From positions 2,356,001 to 2,420,000 of the forward strand of contig NZ_CP150241.1 of assembly GCF_037975235.1 (NCBI RefSeq): DNA of 64,000 nt, given 5' to 3'. The notes under the pieces are model-generated. The model saw only the letters and a program-made list of their open reading frames with translations, was not told where the DNA came from and made no database searches. Shown in pieces: positions 16,426-25,915 of this stretch (its first letter is position 1; every line of letters begins with the position of its first letter). Source of the stretch: Paenibacillus sp. FSL R5-0341. GTDB lineage: Bacteria; Bacillota; Bacilli; Paenibacillales; Paenibacillaceae. Both the position numbers and the translations under genes were made by a program.

Positions 16426-18525
16426 ATGGCGGATGCACTCGTAATCGTGGAGTCGCCCTCAAAGGCGAAGACGATAGGCAAATATTTAGGCAGCAAGTTC
16501 ATCGTGAAAGCTTCGATGGGACATGTTCGCGATTTGCCAAAGAGTCAGATCGGCGTTGAGGTGGAGAATGATTTTAATCCGAAATATATTACGATCCGCG
16601 GCAAAGGTTCAATTTTGAAAGAACTGAAAGATGCACGAAAGAAAGTGAAAAAAGTGTATCTCGCAGCTGACCCGGATCGCGAAGGCGAGGCTATCGCATG
16701 GCATTTGGCCCATGCCCTTGAACTGGACGATACGGCAGATTGCCGGGTTGTATTTAATGAAATTACAAAACAGGCGGTCAAAGATGCGTTCAAAACGCCG
16801 CGTAAAATCAATATGGATTTGGTTAACGCGCAGCAGGCAAGACGTATTCTGGACCGGCTCGTTGGATATAAAATTAGTCCATTATTATGGAAAAAAGTTA
16901 AAAAAGGTTTGTCCGCAGGCCGGGTTCAGTCCGTGGCTGTTAAAATCATTTTAGATCGTGAAAATGAAATTGATGATTTTGAGCCGGAAGAATACTGGAG
17001 CATTACCGCCAAACTGACAGCAGACGGCAATCCGTTTGAAGCCAAGTTTCATAAACTGAACGGGGCCAAAACAGAGCTGGGCAGTGAAGCGGAAGTACAA
17101 GCCATCCTGAAACAGATCGAAGGTGCAGACTTTACGATCAAGGAAGTCAAAGAGAAGGAACGGAGTCGGAACCCTTCTGCCCCGTTTACCACGAGTTCTT
17201 TGCAACAGGAAGCAGCGCGTAAATTGAATTTCAGAGCTTCCAAGACGATGTCGGTCGCCCAACAACTATATGAAGGTGTAGACCTTGGAAAAGAAGGCAC
17301 AGTAGGTCTCATCACGTATATGCGTACGGACTCCACACGGATTGCGGCATCTGCACAAGAAGAAGCCAAAGAATATATCGTTGGTAAGTATGGGGAGCCA
17401 TTTGCACCAGAAACACCACGAAATTATTCCAAAAAAGCTGCTAATGCTCAGGATGCGCATGAAGCAATTCGTCCAACTTCCATTCTGCGTGATCCGGATT
17501 CAATCAAGTCATTTATGAGTCGTGATCAGTTCCGGTTGTATAAACTGGTTTGGGAACGTTTTGTAGCGAGCCAGATGTCTTCGGCTATCCTGGATACACT
17601 CTCTGTAGATATTGCTGCGGGGGATACAATTTTCCGTGCAGCAGGTTCGAAGGTGCGATTCCAAGGTTTCATGAAGGTGTATGTTGAAGGAAATGACGAT
17701 GGTACCACCGAAGAAGATCGTCTGCTGCCTCCGCTGAAAAGTGGAGATGTGCTTGAGAAGCAGGAGATTGAGCCAAAACAGCATTTTACACAACCACCAC
17801 CACGATATACGGAGGCAAGGTTGGTTAAGACGCTTGAGGAATTGGGAATAGGGCGTCCGAGTACATATGCGCCAACACTGGAGACCATTCAGAAGCGCGG
17901 ATATGTTGCGATTGAGGAAAAGAAATTCATGCCAACGGAGCTTGGCGAACTGGTCATCGAACAGATGGAAGAGTTTTTCCCGGAAATCCTGAATGTAGAG
18001 TTTACCGCGAACATGGAAGGTGATCTTGACCATGTGGAGGAAGGTTCGGAGGATTGGGTCAAAGTACTCGCTGAATTCTACGAATCTTTTGAGAAACGGC
18101 TTGAGTTTGCGGAAGAAGAAATGAAAGAAATCGAGATCGAAGACGAAGTATCGGATGAGATCTGTGAGAAGTGCGGCAAACCACTTGTTTATAAACTCGG
18201 ACGTTTTGGCAAGTTTCTTGCTTGCTCTGGCTTCCCTGATTGCCGGAATACCAAACCGATTATCAAAGACATTGGCGTAACTTGTCCGAAGTGTAAGGAA
18301 GGCCATGTTGTTGAGCGTCGTAGCAAAAAGGGACGTATCTTCTACGGTTGTGACAAGTATCCTGAATGTGATTTTGTCTCATGGGACAGACCTTCAGCCA
18401 AACCATGTCCAAGTTGTGGATCGCTAATGATTGAAAAGCGGAACAAAAAGGGAGCCCGATTGCAGTGTACATCATGTGATCATCAGGAGCCGGTGGATGA
18501 ACCGGATGACGAGTCAGCGGATTAG
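16426..18525 (+). CDS. topA: DNA topoisomerase I
   Basis: This 699-residue type IA topoisomerase relaxes negative supercoils. The Toprim domain begins [19 protein letters not shown] and includes the acidic [13 protein letters not shown]. The catalytic tyrosine is Y298 in [12 protein letters not shown]. The C-terminus carries three zinc-ribbon modules: [33 protein letters not shown] and [19 protein letters not shown] 16426 follows GAGAGGAGGATG. trmFO starts 15 bases after the stop, so the two are likely cotranscribed. Confidence 0.98.
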   Translation: MADALVIVESPSKAKTIGKYLGSKFIVKASMGHVRDLPKSQIGVEVENDFNPKYITIRGKGSILKELKDARKKVKKVYLAADPDREGEAIAWHLAHALELDDTADCRVVFNEITKQAVKDAFKTPRKINMDLVNAQQARRILDRLVGYKISPLLWKKVKKGLSAGRVQSVAVKIILDRENEIDDFEPEEYWSITAKLTADGNPFEAKFHKLNGAKTELGSEAEVQAILKQIEGADFTIKEVKEKERSRNPSAPFTTSSLQQEAARKLNFRASKTMSVAQQLYEGVDLGKEGTVGLITYMRTDSTRIAASAQEEAKEYIVGKYGEPFAPETPRNYSKKAANAQDAHEAIRPTSILRDPDSIKSFMSRDQFRLYKLVWERFVASQMSSAILDTLSVDIAAGDTIFRAAGSKVRFQGFMKVYVEGNDDGTTEEDRLLPPLKSGDVLEKQEIEPKQHFTQPPPRYTEARLVKTLEELGIGRPSTYAPTLETIQKRGYVAIEEKKFMPTELGELVIEQMEEFFPEILNVEFTANMEGDLDHVEEGSEDWVKVLAEFYESFEKRLEFAEEEMKEIEIEDEVSDEICEKCGKPLVYKLGRFGKFLACSGFPDCRNTKPIIKDIGVTCPKCKEGHVVERRSKKGRIFYGCDKYPECDFVSWDRPSAKPCPSCGSLMIEKRNKKGARLQCTSCDHQEPVDEPDDESAD

Positions 18526-18540
18526 TATATATGGGGGTAA

Positions 18541-19884
18541 ATGATTTTGAAGAATGAACAACAAGTAACCGTAATTGGTGCCGGGCTGGCAGGAACAGAA
18601 GCTGCCTGGCAGATCGCAAGTCGCGGCGTGCGCGTGAAATTATACGAGATGAGACCTGTGGTGAAAACGCCAGCTCATCATACAGATAAATTTGCAGAAC
18701 TGGTGTGCAGTAACTCGCTGCGTGCGAATGGATTGACGAATGCAGTGGGTGTGTTAAAAGAAGAAATGAGAATGCTTAATTCTCTCGTATTGTCTGCGGC
18801 AGACAAGCATGCCGTTCCAGCAGGTGGAGCACTTGCTGTGGACCGGGATGGCTTCTCGGGTGAGATTACGTCTACTTTGCACCAGCATCCACTCATCGAA
18901 GTGGTGAATGAAGAACTAACTTCCCTGCCGGAAGATGGCATCGTTGTTGTTGCAACGGGTCCCCTGACTTCACCGGCACTGTCTGAGCAAATCAAGGCAC
19001 TTATGGGTGAGGAATATTTCTACTTCTATGATGCAGCAGCACCGATCATTGAAAAAGATTCAATTGATATGAACAAGGTGTACCTGGCCTCCCGTTATGA
19101 TAAGGGTGAAGCGGCATATCTGAACTGTCCGATGACAGAAGAAGAGTTTGATGTCTTCTATGAAGCTCTCATTACTGCTGAGGTCGCTCAATTGAAAGAG
19201 TTTGAGAAAGAAATCTACTTTGAAGGCTGTATGCCAATCGAAGTGATGATGAAACGCGGAAAACAGACGGCTCTGTTTGGTCCTATGAAACCAGTAGGTC
19301 TGGTTAACCCGCACACGGGAGAACTACCACATGCGGTTGTACAGCTTAGACAGGATAATGCAGCGGGAACGTTGTATAACCTGGTGGGCTTCCAGACACA
19401 TCTGAAATGGGGAGAACAAAAACGTGTCTTCTCTCTCATACCTGGGCTTGAAAATGCAGAGTTTGTCCGTTATGGTGTAATGCACCGTAATACATTTATT
19501 AATTCTCCTAAACTGCTTCTTCCGACGTATCAGTTTAAAGAGCGTCCAAACCTGTTCTTTGCAGGTCAGATGACAGGTGTAGAAGGATATGTGGAGTCTG
19601 CTGCATCAGGGCTTATTGCCGGCATGAACGCAGCCAAAGCAGCTCTTGGACAGGAACTCGTAGTATTACCGGTAGAAACAACACTTGGCAGTATGGCTCA
19701 GTATATTACAACAGCTGACTTCAAGCACTTCCAGCCAATGAATGCAAACTTTGGTTTGTTGCCGAAGCTGGAAACGAAAATCCGTAACAAAAAGGAAAAA
19801 AATGAAGCTCTTGCACAGCGTGCCCTGGATGGTATCACCAGTTTTGCTGCGGCAGAAGGTCTAACTGTTCCGGAACGCGTATAA
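18541..19884 (+). CDS. trmFO: Methylenetetrahydrofolate-tRNA-(uracil-5-)-methyltransferase TrmFO
   Basis: This 447-residue flavoenzyme makes T54 in tRNA using methylene-THF. The FAD-binding dinucleotide motif [16 protein letters not shown] is at the N-terminus. [19 protein letters not shown] and [18 protein letters not shown] follow, and [18 protein letters not shown] binds FAD near the C-terminus. ATG 18541 lies very close to GGGGG; the in-frame TTG 18547 has better spacing and may be the true start. It stands between topA and hslV; B. subtilis has codV/xerC next, but here hslV begins 26 bases on. Confidence 0.97.
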   Translation: MILKNEQQVTVIGAGLAGTEAAWQIASRGVRVKLYEMRPVVKTPAHHTDKFAELVCSNSLRANGLTNAVGVLKEEMRMLNSLVLSAADKHAVPAGGALAVDRDGFSGEITSTLHQHPLIEVVNEELTSLPEDGIVVVATGPLTSPALSEQIKALMGEEYFYFYDAAAPIIEKDSIDMNKVYLASRYDKGEAAYLNCPMTEEEFDVFYEALITAEVAQLKEFEKEIYFEGCMPIEVMMKRGKQTALFGPMKPVGLVNPHTGELPHAVVQLRQDNAAGTLYNLVGFQTHLKWGEQKRVFSLIPGLENAEFVRYGVMHRNTFINSPKLLLPTYQFKERPNLFFAGQMTGVEGYVESAASGLIAGMNAAKAALGQELVVLPVETTLGSMAQYITTADFKHFQPMNANFGLLPKLETKIRNKKEKNEALAQRALDGITSFAAAEGLTVPERV

Positions 19885-19910
19885 ATTATTCGTGGGAGGA
19901 GGCTGATATC

Positions 19911-20453
19911 ATGGATATGTCATTTCATGCTACAACGATCTGTGCTGTTCGTCATAATGGTAAAGCAGCAATCGCTGGTGATGGTCAGGTGACCATGGGC
20001 CAAAGCGTTGTGATGAAGAACACAGCCAAGAAGGTAAGACGATTGTACCGCGGACAGGTTGTTGCCGGGTTTGCCGGTTCTGTGGCGGATGCCATCACCC
20101 TGTTTGAGAAGTTCGAAGGCAAGCTGGAGGAGCACCATGGTAACCTGCAGCGGGCTGCCGTAGAGCTTGCCAAGGATTGGCGTCAGGATCGAATTTTGCG
20201 TAAGCTTGAGGCATTGTTGATTGTAATGGACAAAACAGGCATGCTGCTCATCTCAGGCGGCGGCGAAATTATTGAGCCCGATGATGACGTTATTGCTATC
20301 GGATCAGGTGGGAACTTTGCCTTATCTGCTGCGCGTGCGTTGAAACGTCATGCTGTGAACCTGGAAGCGAAGGACATTGCGCGCGAATCGCTTCAGATTG
20401 CCTCTGAGCTTTGTGTGTACACGAACAGTAATATTATTGTAGAAGAGTTATAA
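19911..20453 (+). CDS. hslV: ATP-dependent protease subunit HslV (ClpQ)
   Basis: This 180-residue peptidase subunit forms the dodecameric core of the HslUV protease. The conserved N-terminal-nucleophile region is [14 protein letters not shown], followed by [14 protein letters not shown] and [26 protein letters not shown] (19897-19902) favours ATG 19911, which encodes Met-Asp-Met-Ser; ATG 19917 would give Met-Ser like B. subtilis ClpQ, which uses an N-terminal serine. Which residue is exposed is therefore uncertain. It lies 116 bases before hslU with a structured spacer between. Confidence 0.96.
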   Translation: MDMSFHATTICAVRHNGKAAIAGDGQVTMGQSVVMKNTAKKVRRLYRGQVVAGFAGSVADAITLFEKFEGKLEEHHGNLQRAAVELAKDWRQDRILRKLEALLIVMDKTGMLLISGGGEIIEPDDDVIAIGSGGNFALSAARALKRHAVNLEAKDIARESLQIASELCVYTNSNIIVEEL

Positions 20454-20456
20454 GCC

Positions 20457-20520
20457 AAAGAAATCTCCCGTAGTGGAGCATGATTCTGTAATCTGCTCCA
20501 GGACGTCTAGGGGATTCTTT
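20457..20520 (+). promoter_or_regulatory. Nested inverted repeats in the hslV-hslU spacer
   Basis: Outer arms AAAGAAATCTCCC and GGGGATTCTTT enclose an inner hairpin TGGAGCA (20474-20480) / TGCTCCA (20494-20500). The outer stem is followed by GTCCTTG, not a T-tract. It may act in mRNA processing or as a partial terminator that lowers hslU expression. Confidence 0.55.
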
Positions 20521-20569
20521 GTCCTTGTGAGGTAAAATAAATTCAGCATACTGGTAGGAGGGAAGCAAT

Positions 20570-21970
20570 ATGAATACTCAAGCGCTAACACCGAGACAGA
20601 TTGTTGCAGAGCTTGACAAGTATATTGTAGGTCAAAAGAAAGCCAAAAAATCGGTAGCGGTAGCGCTTCGTAATCGTTATCGGCGTAGCCTTTTGCCTGA
20701 GCACACTCAGGACGACATTGTACCTAAAAATATCCTGATGATTGGACCTACCGGTGTGGGTAAAACGGAAATCGCCCGTCGCCTTGCTAAACTGGTGGGT
20801 GCGCCATTTGTAAAAGTGGAAGCTACCAAGTTCACCGAAGTGGGTTACGTTGGACGAGACGTTGAATCAATGGTGCGTGATCTGATTGAAACATCACTGC
20901 GGATGGTGAAGCTGGAACGGACTGAAAAAGTGAAGGACAAAGCTGAAGAAGCTGCCAATGAACGAATTGTACATATTTTGGCTCCCTCACAGTCCAAGTC
21001 CAAGAATCAACGCAATCCTTTTGAGATGATCTTTGGCAATAATGGTAACAACGTTCAGGAGCAGGATGAGCCAGAACCGGATACGGGAGTTGCGGAGCGT
21101 CGGCGCAAGATCAAGTTTGATCTGTTGTCCGGCAAATTGGAGGATGACATCATTGAAATTGATGTAGAGGACACTGCTCCTAACATGATGGACATGTTTG
21201 CTGGTCAGGGTAATGATCAGATGGGCATGAACATGCAGGAGATGTTTGGTAGCCTGTTGCCTCGTCGTACGAAAAAACGTAAGCTCGCCATTAAAGAAGC
21301 GCGCAAAGTGTTGATCCAGGAAGAAGCAGGCAAATTGATTGATATGGATGATGTTACCCAGGAGTCCATTCGCCGGGCAGAGCAGACAGGTATCATTTTC
21401 ATTGATGAAATCGACAAGGTAGCCAGTCAAGGACGCGGTAGCGGTCCGGATGTATCCCGTGAGGGTGTTCAACGGGACATTCTGCCTATCGTCGAAGGTT
21501 CAACGGTAATGACGAAGTATGGCCCTGTCAAAACGGATTATATTCTGTTTATGGCAGCTGGCGCATTCCACGTCGCTAAACCCTCTGATCTGATTCCCGA
21601 GCTTCAGGGACGCTTCCCGATTCGTGTGGAACTGAGCAGTCTTACACTGGAGGAGTTTGTATCCATTCTGACTGAGCCGCAAAATGCATTGACCAAGCAG
21701 TATGTTGATTTGCTGCGCACCGAAAATATTGAGATTGAGTTCTCGGATGATGCCATTCGTGAAATCGCCAAATTGGCTGAATCCGTCAATCAAAATACAG
21801 AGAATATAGGTGCCCGCCGCTTGCATACGATCTTGGAAAAGCTTTTGGAGGATTTATCCTTTGAGGCACCTGAGCTTACCCTGGAACGTATGGTGATTAC
21901 TCCAGAGTATGTACGTGAGAAATTAAATGATATTGCACTTGATCGTGACTTAAGTCAGTACATCCTGTAA
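20570..21970 (+). CDS. hslU: HslUV protease ATPase subunit HslU (ClpY)
   Basis: This 466-residue AAA+ unfoldase feeds substrates into HslV. Seen are [20 protein letters not shown], Walker [17 protein letters not shown], the pore motif region [14 protein letters not shown], a long variable I-domain (about 105-240, charged, with [10 protein letters not shown]), Walker [11 protein letters not shown], and the sensor region RFPIRVEL. The C-terminal tail LSQYIL fits the HslV-docking end. ATG 20570 follows GTAGGAGGG. In B. subtilis codY is next; here a 979-base gap follows. Confidence 0.98.
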   Translation: MNTQALTPRQIVAELDKYIVGQKKAKKSVAVALRNRYRRSLLPEHTQDDIVPKNILMIGPTGVGKTEIARRLAKLVGAPFVKVEATKFTEVGYVGRDVESMVRDLIETSLRMVKLERTEKVKDKAEEAANERIVHILAPSQSKSKNQRNPFEMIFGNNGNNVQEQDEPEPDTGVAERRRKIKFDLLSGKLEDDIIEIDVEDTAPNMMDMFAGQGNDQMGMNMQEMFGSLLPRRTKKRKLAIKEARKVLIQEEAGKLIDMDDVTQESIRRAEQTGIIFIDEIDKVASQGRGSGPDVSREGVQRDILPIVEGSTVMTKYGPVKTDYILFMAAGAFHVAKPSDLIPELQGRFPIRVELSSLTLEEFVSILTEPQNALTKQYVDLLRTENIEIEFSDDAIREIAKLAESVNQNTENIGARRLHTILEKLLEDLSFEAPELTLERMVITPEYVREKLNDIALDRDLSQYIL

Positions 21971-22471
21971 CATAGATTTAGCAATGTAGTTGTTAAAATG
22001 ATTGTATCAATGAACGGCATGCACTGGAGAGAGATCACTTACGAGATCGGCGAAGGTTATCATTCCTTTATCGAATCGCAAGATCTTCTTACCGGAAGGC
22101 ATGTCGTTTATTTTTGTTTATATCTACAATATTACGATGCTATAACCGATAAAAGATGTGGGGTTGTTATAAGGACCGACAAAACCTAGGACTTGTGCCG
22201 CATGTATACCATGTTAAACCCTATCGGAGTGGTGGTTATTCTCTGTTTTTATATCCAGTGATTCCCATTACAAGAAGTTTCCTTATTCCAAGTCTGGTTA
22301 TCGGTTTAGTTGCAAGAGTGGTAAATTTTGCGTAAATGCGCAAAAATAGAAATTGTAGAAAAGGTTGAAGCAAGCAATTGTTTTCTAGACATTAAAATAT
22401 AAAGACCCTGCTTAATTGTTAAGAAAGTGTTGGGATGAAAAGACGTGAAATCTTAATTCGTGAAAGATAAC

Positions 22472-22501
22472 TTGTCAATTGATTAATATACAGCTTAGTA
22501 T
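22472..22501 (+). promoter_or_regulatory. Candidate promoter in the hslU-flgB gap
   Basis: TTGTCA (22472-22477), 18-base spacer, TAGTAT (22496-22501). It lies directly before the structured RNA candidate. Confidence 0.4.
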
Positions 22502-22507
22502 GTATAC

Positions 22508-22640
22508 CTACCATATAGTCTCTAAACCCTTAGTGTAACGGTAAAAAATTCTAACATTATCGAGTATGAAATATTCGGAAATCTACATAATTACGGGCGT
22601 TATACAGTCATGTCGAGACGCTAAAGGTTTTTTTTATTTT
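22508..22640 (+). ncRNA. Candidate structured RNA ending in a U-tract
   Basis: Helix 1 pairs 22524-22533 (AAACCCTTAG) with 22621-22630 (CTAAAGGTTT), one mismatch. Helix 2 continues inward, pairing 22534-22540 (TGTAACG) with 22598-22604 (CGTTATA). An inner hairpin CGAGTAT-GAA-ATATTCG occupies 22561-22577. Helix 1 runs directly into eight T residues (22628-22635). GTCTC (22519-22523) could instead pair with GAGAC (22615-22619), giving an alternative fold. It matches no RNA family I recognise. Folding was done by eye only. Confidence 0.4.
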
Positions 22641-22734
22641 AAGAATGTTTAAGAACAATCAGGGAGAGTATTAACATACTTTTGATTTGGGCCTGAACAT
22701 TTACGAAAAAATTCATAATTTGCAGAAAATACAC

Positions 22735-22773
22735 AAAAAGGCCCGTCTTTCAGAAAAGATAGGGCTTTTTTCT
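22735..22773. terminator. Intrinsic terminator in the hslU-flgB gap
   Basis: AAAAGGCCCGTCTTT pairs with AAAGATAGGGCTTTT over a short loop, then TTTTTTC. A-rich on the other side, so possibly bidirectional. It separates fla/che from upstream transcription. Confidence 0.85.
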
Positions 22774-22900
22774 TATTGTAATATATCCCAAACTCGAAGA
22801 AACTTATGTTATACGACAACATCAGAGTTAATTCTACTTAAGTCCTAGAAAACCGTGTAAAAGCGAATGTTTTTGTCGAAAAAACATAAGAATTTTCAAG

Positions 22901-22922
22901 GGAAAAGATTCAATCTTTTTCC
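22901..22922. promoter_or_regulatory. Palindrome immediately before the flgB ribosome site
   Basis: GGAAAAGATT and AATCTTTTTCC flank a single C. It ends 12 bases before AGAGGAGGGAG. It could be an operator for the fla/che promoter or an mRNA hairpin near the ribosome site. Confidence 0.4.
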
Positions 22923-22949
22923 ATAACTTCTAAAGAGAGGAGGGAGATT

Positions 22950-23357
22950 GTGAATCTTTTAAACGATATTAGCTTTAAAAGATTGCAAGGTGCACTCGAT
23001 GCGTCCAACATCAGACAACGAACGATTGCTGACAACATCGCGAATGCCGATACCCCGTATTTCAAGCGCTCAGACGTTTCTTTTGAAGAGATGTTGCAGG
23101 GGCAAATGAATGGAGATATGCCTGTTCTTAAAGGTAAAGTAACTGATGCAAGGCATTTTGTCATAGGTCCTTCCTCTTCCGTTCCAACGCCAGTAGTTAA
23201 TATGGACCAGTCAACGTCCATGAATAACAACGAAAACAATGTCGATATAGACAGAGAAATGAGTCTTCTGGCGGAGAATCAGTTGCGTTACAACGCTTAT
23301 ATCCAGCAAGTGAATGAACAAATTAAAATCATGCGCGTTGGCGTGGAAGGGAGATAA
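22950..23357 (+). CDS. flgB: Flagellar basal body rod protein FlgB
   Basis: This 135-residue rod protein is the first gene of the fla/che cluster. Rod-family signature: IRQRTIADNIANADTPYFKR near the N-terminus and the coiled C-terminal helix (AENQLRYNAYIQQVNEQ). FlgB forms the proximal rod next to the MS ring and is exported by the flagellar type III system. Start is GTG 22950 after a very strong AGAGGAGGGAG. flgC follows within six bases. Confidence 0.97.
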   Translation: MNLLNDISFKRLQGALDASNIRQRTIADNIANADTPYFKRSDVSFEEMLQGQMNGDMPVLKGKVTDARHFVIGPSSSVPTPVVNMDQSTSMNNNENNVDIDREMSLLAENQLRYNAYIQQVNEQIKIMRVGVEGR

Positions 23358-23363
23358 CCTAAA

Positions 23364-23813
23364 TTGAACATTAGTAATAGTTTTAGTATCAGTGCATCAG
23401 CGCTGACGGCTCAACGCTTGCGGATGGACGTTATATCTTCCAACATTGCGAACGCAGAGACGACGCGCGCGAACGTATCCAATGGTGAGGCGGTTCCTTA
23501 CAAACGAAAAATGGTGGTGCTTGAACCAAATAAAACGTCTTTTGGTACCATGCTACAAAATCAGATGCGAGGCAACGGTTCAGGAGATGGCGTCAGAGTC
23601 ACTGAGATTCGTGAAGATCAGTCACCACTCAAGCCTGTCTACGATCCTTCTCATCCAGATGCCAACGCAGAAGGATATGTATTTATGCCTAACGTGGATA
23701 TTGCGAAAGAAATGGTCGACATGATCTCAGCTTCGCGTTCCTATGAGGCAAACGTAACAGCATTGAATTCAACTAAAGCGATGATTTCTAAAGCTTTGGA
23801 GATTGGAAGATAA
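23364..23813 (+). CDS. flgC: Flagellar basal body rod protein FlgC
   Basis: This 149-residue proximal rod protein has the family N-terminus (ALTAQRLRMDVISSNIANAE) and C-terminus (VDIAKEMVDMISASRSYEAN, then ALNSTKAMISKALEIGR), which pack as a coiled coil in the rod. The apparent start is TTG 23364, with AAGGGAG overlapping the end of flgB about 11 bases upstream, suggesting coupling. Exported without a cleaved signal. Confidence 0.96.
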   Translation: MNISNSFSISASALTAQRLRMDVISSNIANAETTRANVSNGEAVPYKRKMVVLEPNKTSFGTMLQNQMRGNGSGDGVRVTEIREDQSPLKPVYDPSHPDANAEGYVFMPNVDIAKEMVDMISASRSYEANVTALNSTKAMISKALEIGR

Positions 23814-23872
23814 TCTGCATTGAACTGAAAACAAGAAATATATAAACCAGTCATGAAGGGGAGGGACCATTA

Positions 23873-24184
23873 ATGATTCAGAACAACATGTTTAGCACAC
23901 AAGGGATACAGCCGCTACAGATGAAGAGCGCAACCGAAAGCAAGCCTTCTACACCAGCCGAAACCATTCAGAGCTTCGGTACATACTTACAGAACGCATT
24001 AAGCTCTGTCGCTGCACAGGAGACTCAATCGCATGAAATGTCGAATCAATTTTTAGTAGGGAATGCGAATGTGGATCAAGTGATGATCGCTTCAGAACAG
24101 GCCCTGTTAAGCCTACAACTCACCACTCAAGTCCGAAACAAAGTGGTCGAAGCATACCAGGAAATTATGCGAACGCAATTATAA
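23873..24184 (+). CDS. fliE: Flagellar hook-basal body complex protein FliE
   Basis: This 103-residue adaptor joins the MS ring (FliF) to the rod (FlgB). The conserved C-terminal half includes NVDQVMIASEQALLSLQLTT and VRNKVVEAYQEIMRTQL. ATG 23873 follows GAAGGGGAGGG. A 136-base spacer to fliF carries no gene. Confidence 0.95.
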   Translation: MIQNNMFSTQGIQPLQMKSATESKPSTPAETIQSFGTYLQNALSSVAAQETQSHEMSNQFLVGNANVDQVMIASEQALLSLQLTTQVRNKVVEAYQEIMRTQL

Positions 24185-24320
24185 AATAATCTACTTGCGC
24201 TCAGGCAATAGCGCTGATCATTACAACAAGCAGCTGCGATGCTGCTCCTGATCGTAGACCTATGGAACGGCTAGGGCTGCGTAAGGACAGACTAAGCAAA
24301 GTTTCGGATGGGGTGACAGA

Positions 24321-25904
24321 GTGAATGAGAGAATCGCCCAGTACAGGGATAAGGCATCCCAGTATTGGAATAGTTTTAGCAAAAAGCAAAAAGTATTATT
24401 TATATCCACCTTCCTGTTTCTGATTTTGGCTGCAGTTGTACTCACGATGCAATTGTCCAAGACCGAATATGAAGTTGCGTTCACAGACTTGAATGCAAGT
24501 GATTCAGCAGGCGTTATCAGTTATCTAGATTCATCTAGTATTCCATACAAATTAAGTTCGGATGGCAAGACGATATCCGTGCCAAGCACGAGTGTTGCGA
24601 TTGCAAAAGTGAATGTCGGATCTCAAGGGATTATTCAGAATGGTTCATTGGGATATAAGTCATTCGAGGAATCATCATCCCCGATCGGGATGACGGATAA
24701 AGAGTTTGATGTAAAGTACAACAATGCTTTAAACGGAGAAGTTGAACAGTTGCTTCAGCGGATGCAAGGGATACAGGATGCCAAAGTGCTGGTCAATATG
24801 CCGAAAGATAATATCTTTGCTGGTTTAGAAGAACAGGATAAAGCATCAGCGTCGGTAGCTCTCCAATTTAAACCGGGTTATCACCCAAATCAGGCAGCGG
24901 TAGATGGATACTTTAACTTGGTTAAAACCGCAATTCCTAATCTGCCTATTGAGAACATTACGATTACCAATACGGATGAAGCAGAACTGATTCCAACTGC
25001 CCGAGGTGGTAGTGGCGGGTTGTCTTCTGAAGTTCAAGAAAACATGGCATTACAGAAAAAGTTTGAAAACGATGTTCGTAATAACGTGAAGCAATTTCTT
25101 TCTCAAATTGTAGGCGAAGACAAGGTCAATGTTTTGGTAGCCTCCAAGCTTAATTTTGACAAAGAAACACGTAAAGAAAATCTGGTCACACCCGTTGACG
25201 TAGAGAACATGAAAGGCATCGAGATCAGTGTGCAGGAGATTCAGAAGAGCTACACTGGTGCAAGCAACCCAACAGGTGGTGTTGCTGGTACAGGGCAAGA
25301 GGAAGTTCCGGGTTATCCATCAGCTGATGGAGCAGGGAATTCCACCTCGGAAGAATCATCAAGCACTATAAACTACGATGTTAATCGCATTGCCAAGGAT
25401 ATTATTTCCAGTCCTTATACTGTAAAAGATTTAACCATTAACGTTGCAGTTGAACCACCAAATGGAGAAACAGAATTACAGGGGCCAGTTCAGGACGCAA
25501 TTGAGAACATTTTGGTTAACATTGTTCGCGCTTCATTGGCAGACTCAGGTACCGTAATAAGTGACGCCGATCTGATAAAGAAAGTTTCAGTCATGTCACA
25601 AGGGTTCCAGACTGCCTCCGCAGACAATACGGGCTTCCAGCTATCCTCAACGATGATGTGGGGCGGAGGCGCACTCATAGCAGCATTGATCGCAGCGGTT
25701 GTTATTTTGTTAGTACGCCGTCGCCGCAAACAAAACGAAGAAGAAGAAGAAGAGATTCCTCTTCCAATAGCAACAGAGTTCCCGTCCATTACGCTGGACA
25801 GTGTAACGAACGAAAGTCAGGTGCGCAAACAATTGGAGAGTTTGGCCAAGAAAAAGCCAGACGAATTCGTCAATCTGCTGCGTACATGGCTGGCTGACGA
25901 ATAG
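24321..25904 (+). CDS. fliF: Flagellar MS-ring protein FliF
   Basis: This 527-residue protein builds the membrane ring that templates the motor. TM1 lies at about 25-45. Periplasmic ring-building motifs follow (YEVAFTDLNASDSAGVISYL, then VNMPKDNIFAG), then a Ser/Gly-rich loop (about 315-350). TM2 lies at about 445-465 (GGGALIAALIAAVVILLV), and the cytosolic FliG-binding tail ends LLRTWLADE. Start is GTG 24321 after GGGGTGAC. fliG begins 11 bases after the stop. Confidence 0.97.
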   Translation: MNERIAQYRDKASQYWNSFSKKQKVLFISTFLFLILAAVVLTMQLSKTEYEVAFTDLNASDSAGVISYLDSSSIPYKLSSDGKTISVPSTSVAIAKVNVGSQGIIQNGSLGYKSFEESSSPIGMTDKEFDVKYNNALNGEVEQLLQRMQGIQDAKVLVNMPKDNIFAGLEEQDKASASVALQFKPGYHPNQAAVDGYFNLVKTAIPNLPIENITITNTDEAELIPTARGGSGGLSSEVQENMALQKKFENDVRNNVKQFLSQIVGEDKVNVLVASKLNFDKETRKENLVTPVDVENMKGIEISVQEIQKSYTGASNPTGGVAGTGQEEVPGYPSADGAGNSTSEESSSTINYDVNRIAKDIISSPYTVKDLTINVAVEPPNGETELQGPVQDAIENILVNIVRASLADSGTVISDADLIKKVSVMSQGFQTASADNTGFQLSSTMMWGGGALIAALIAAVVILLVRRRRKQNEEEEEEIPLPIATEFPSITLDSVTNESQVRKQLESLAKKKPDEFVNLLRTWLADE

Positions 25905-25915
25905 AGGTGAACGCA

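Larger units (their letters stand above)
21971..22949. other. Long AT-rich gap between hslU and flgB
   Basis: 979 bases, stop-rich in all frames apart from one dubious 63-codon ORF. I see no codY or codY remnant. It holds a small hairpin TTTTGCGT/GCGCAAAA (22326-22345), a promoter-like pair at 22472, a multi-stem RNA-like element, a terminator at 22735 and a palindrome just before flgB. The fla/che promoter must lie here or read through from upstream. Confidence 0.7.

Noticed and set aside
17509..18306. Minus-strand ORF of 265 codons opposite topA
   Set aside because: Antisense shadow of a well-supported gene; no ribosome site or motif.
21998..22189. 63-codon plus-strand ORF in the hslU-flgB gap
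   Set aside because: No recognisable ribosome site, unusual composition, no family resemblance; kept as non-coding.
22190..22470. Degenerate phage or codY remnant
   Set aside because: Reading all frames gave no stretch resembling CodY or phage proteins.
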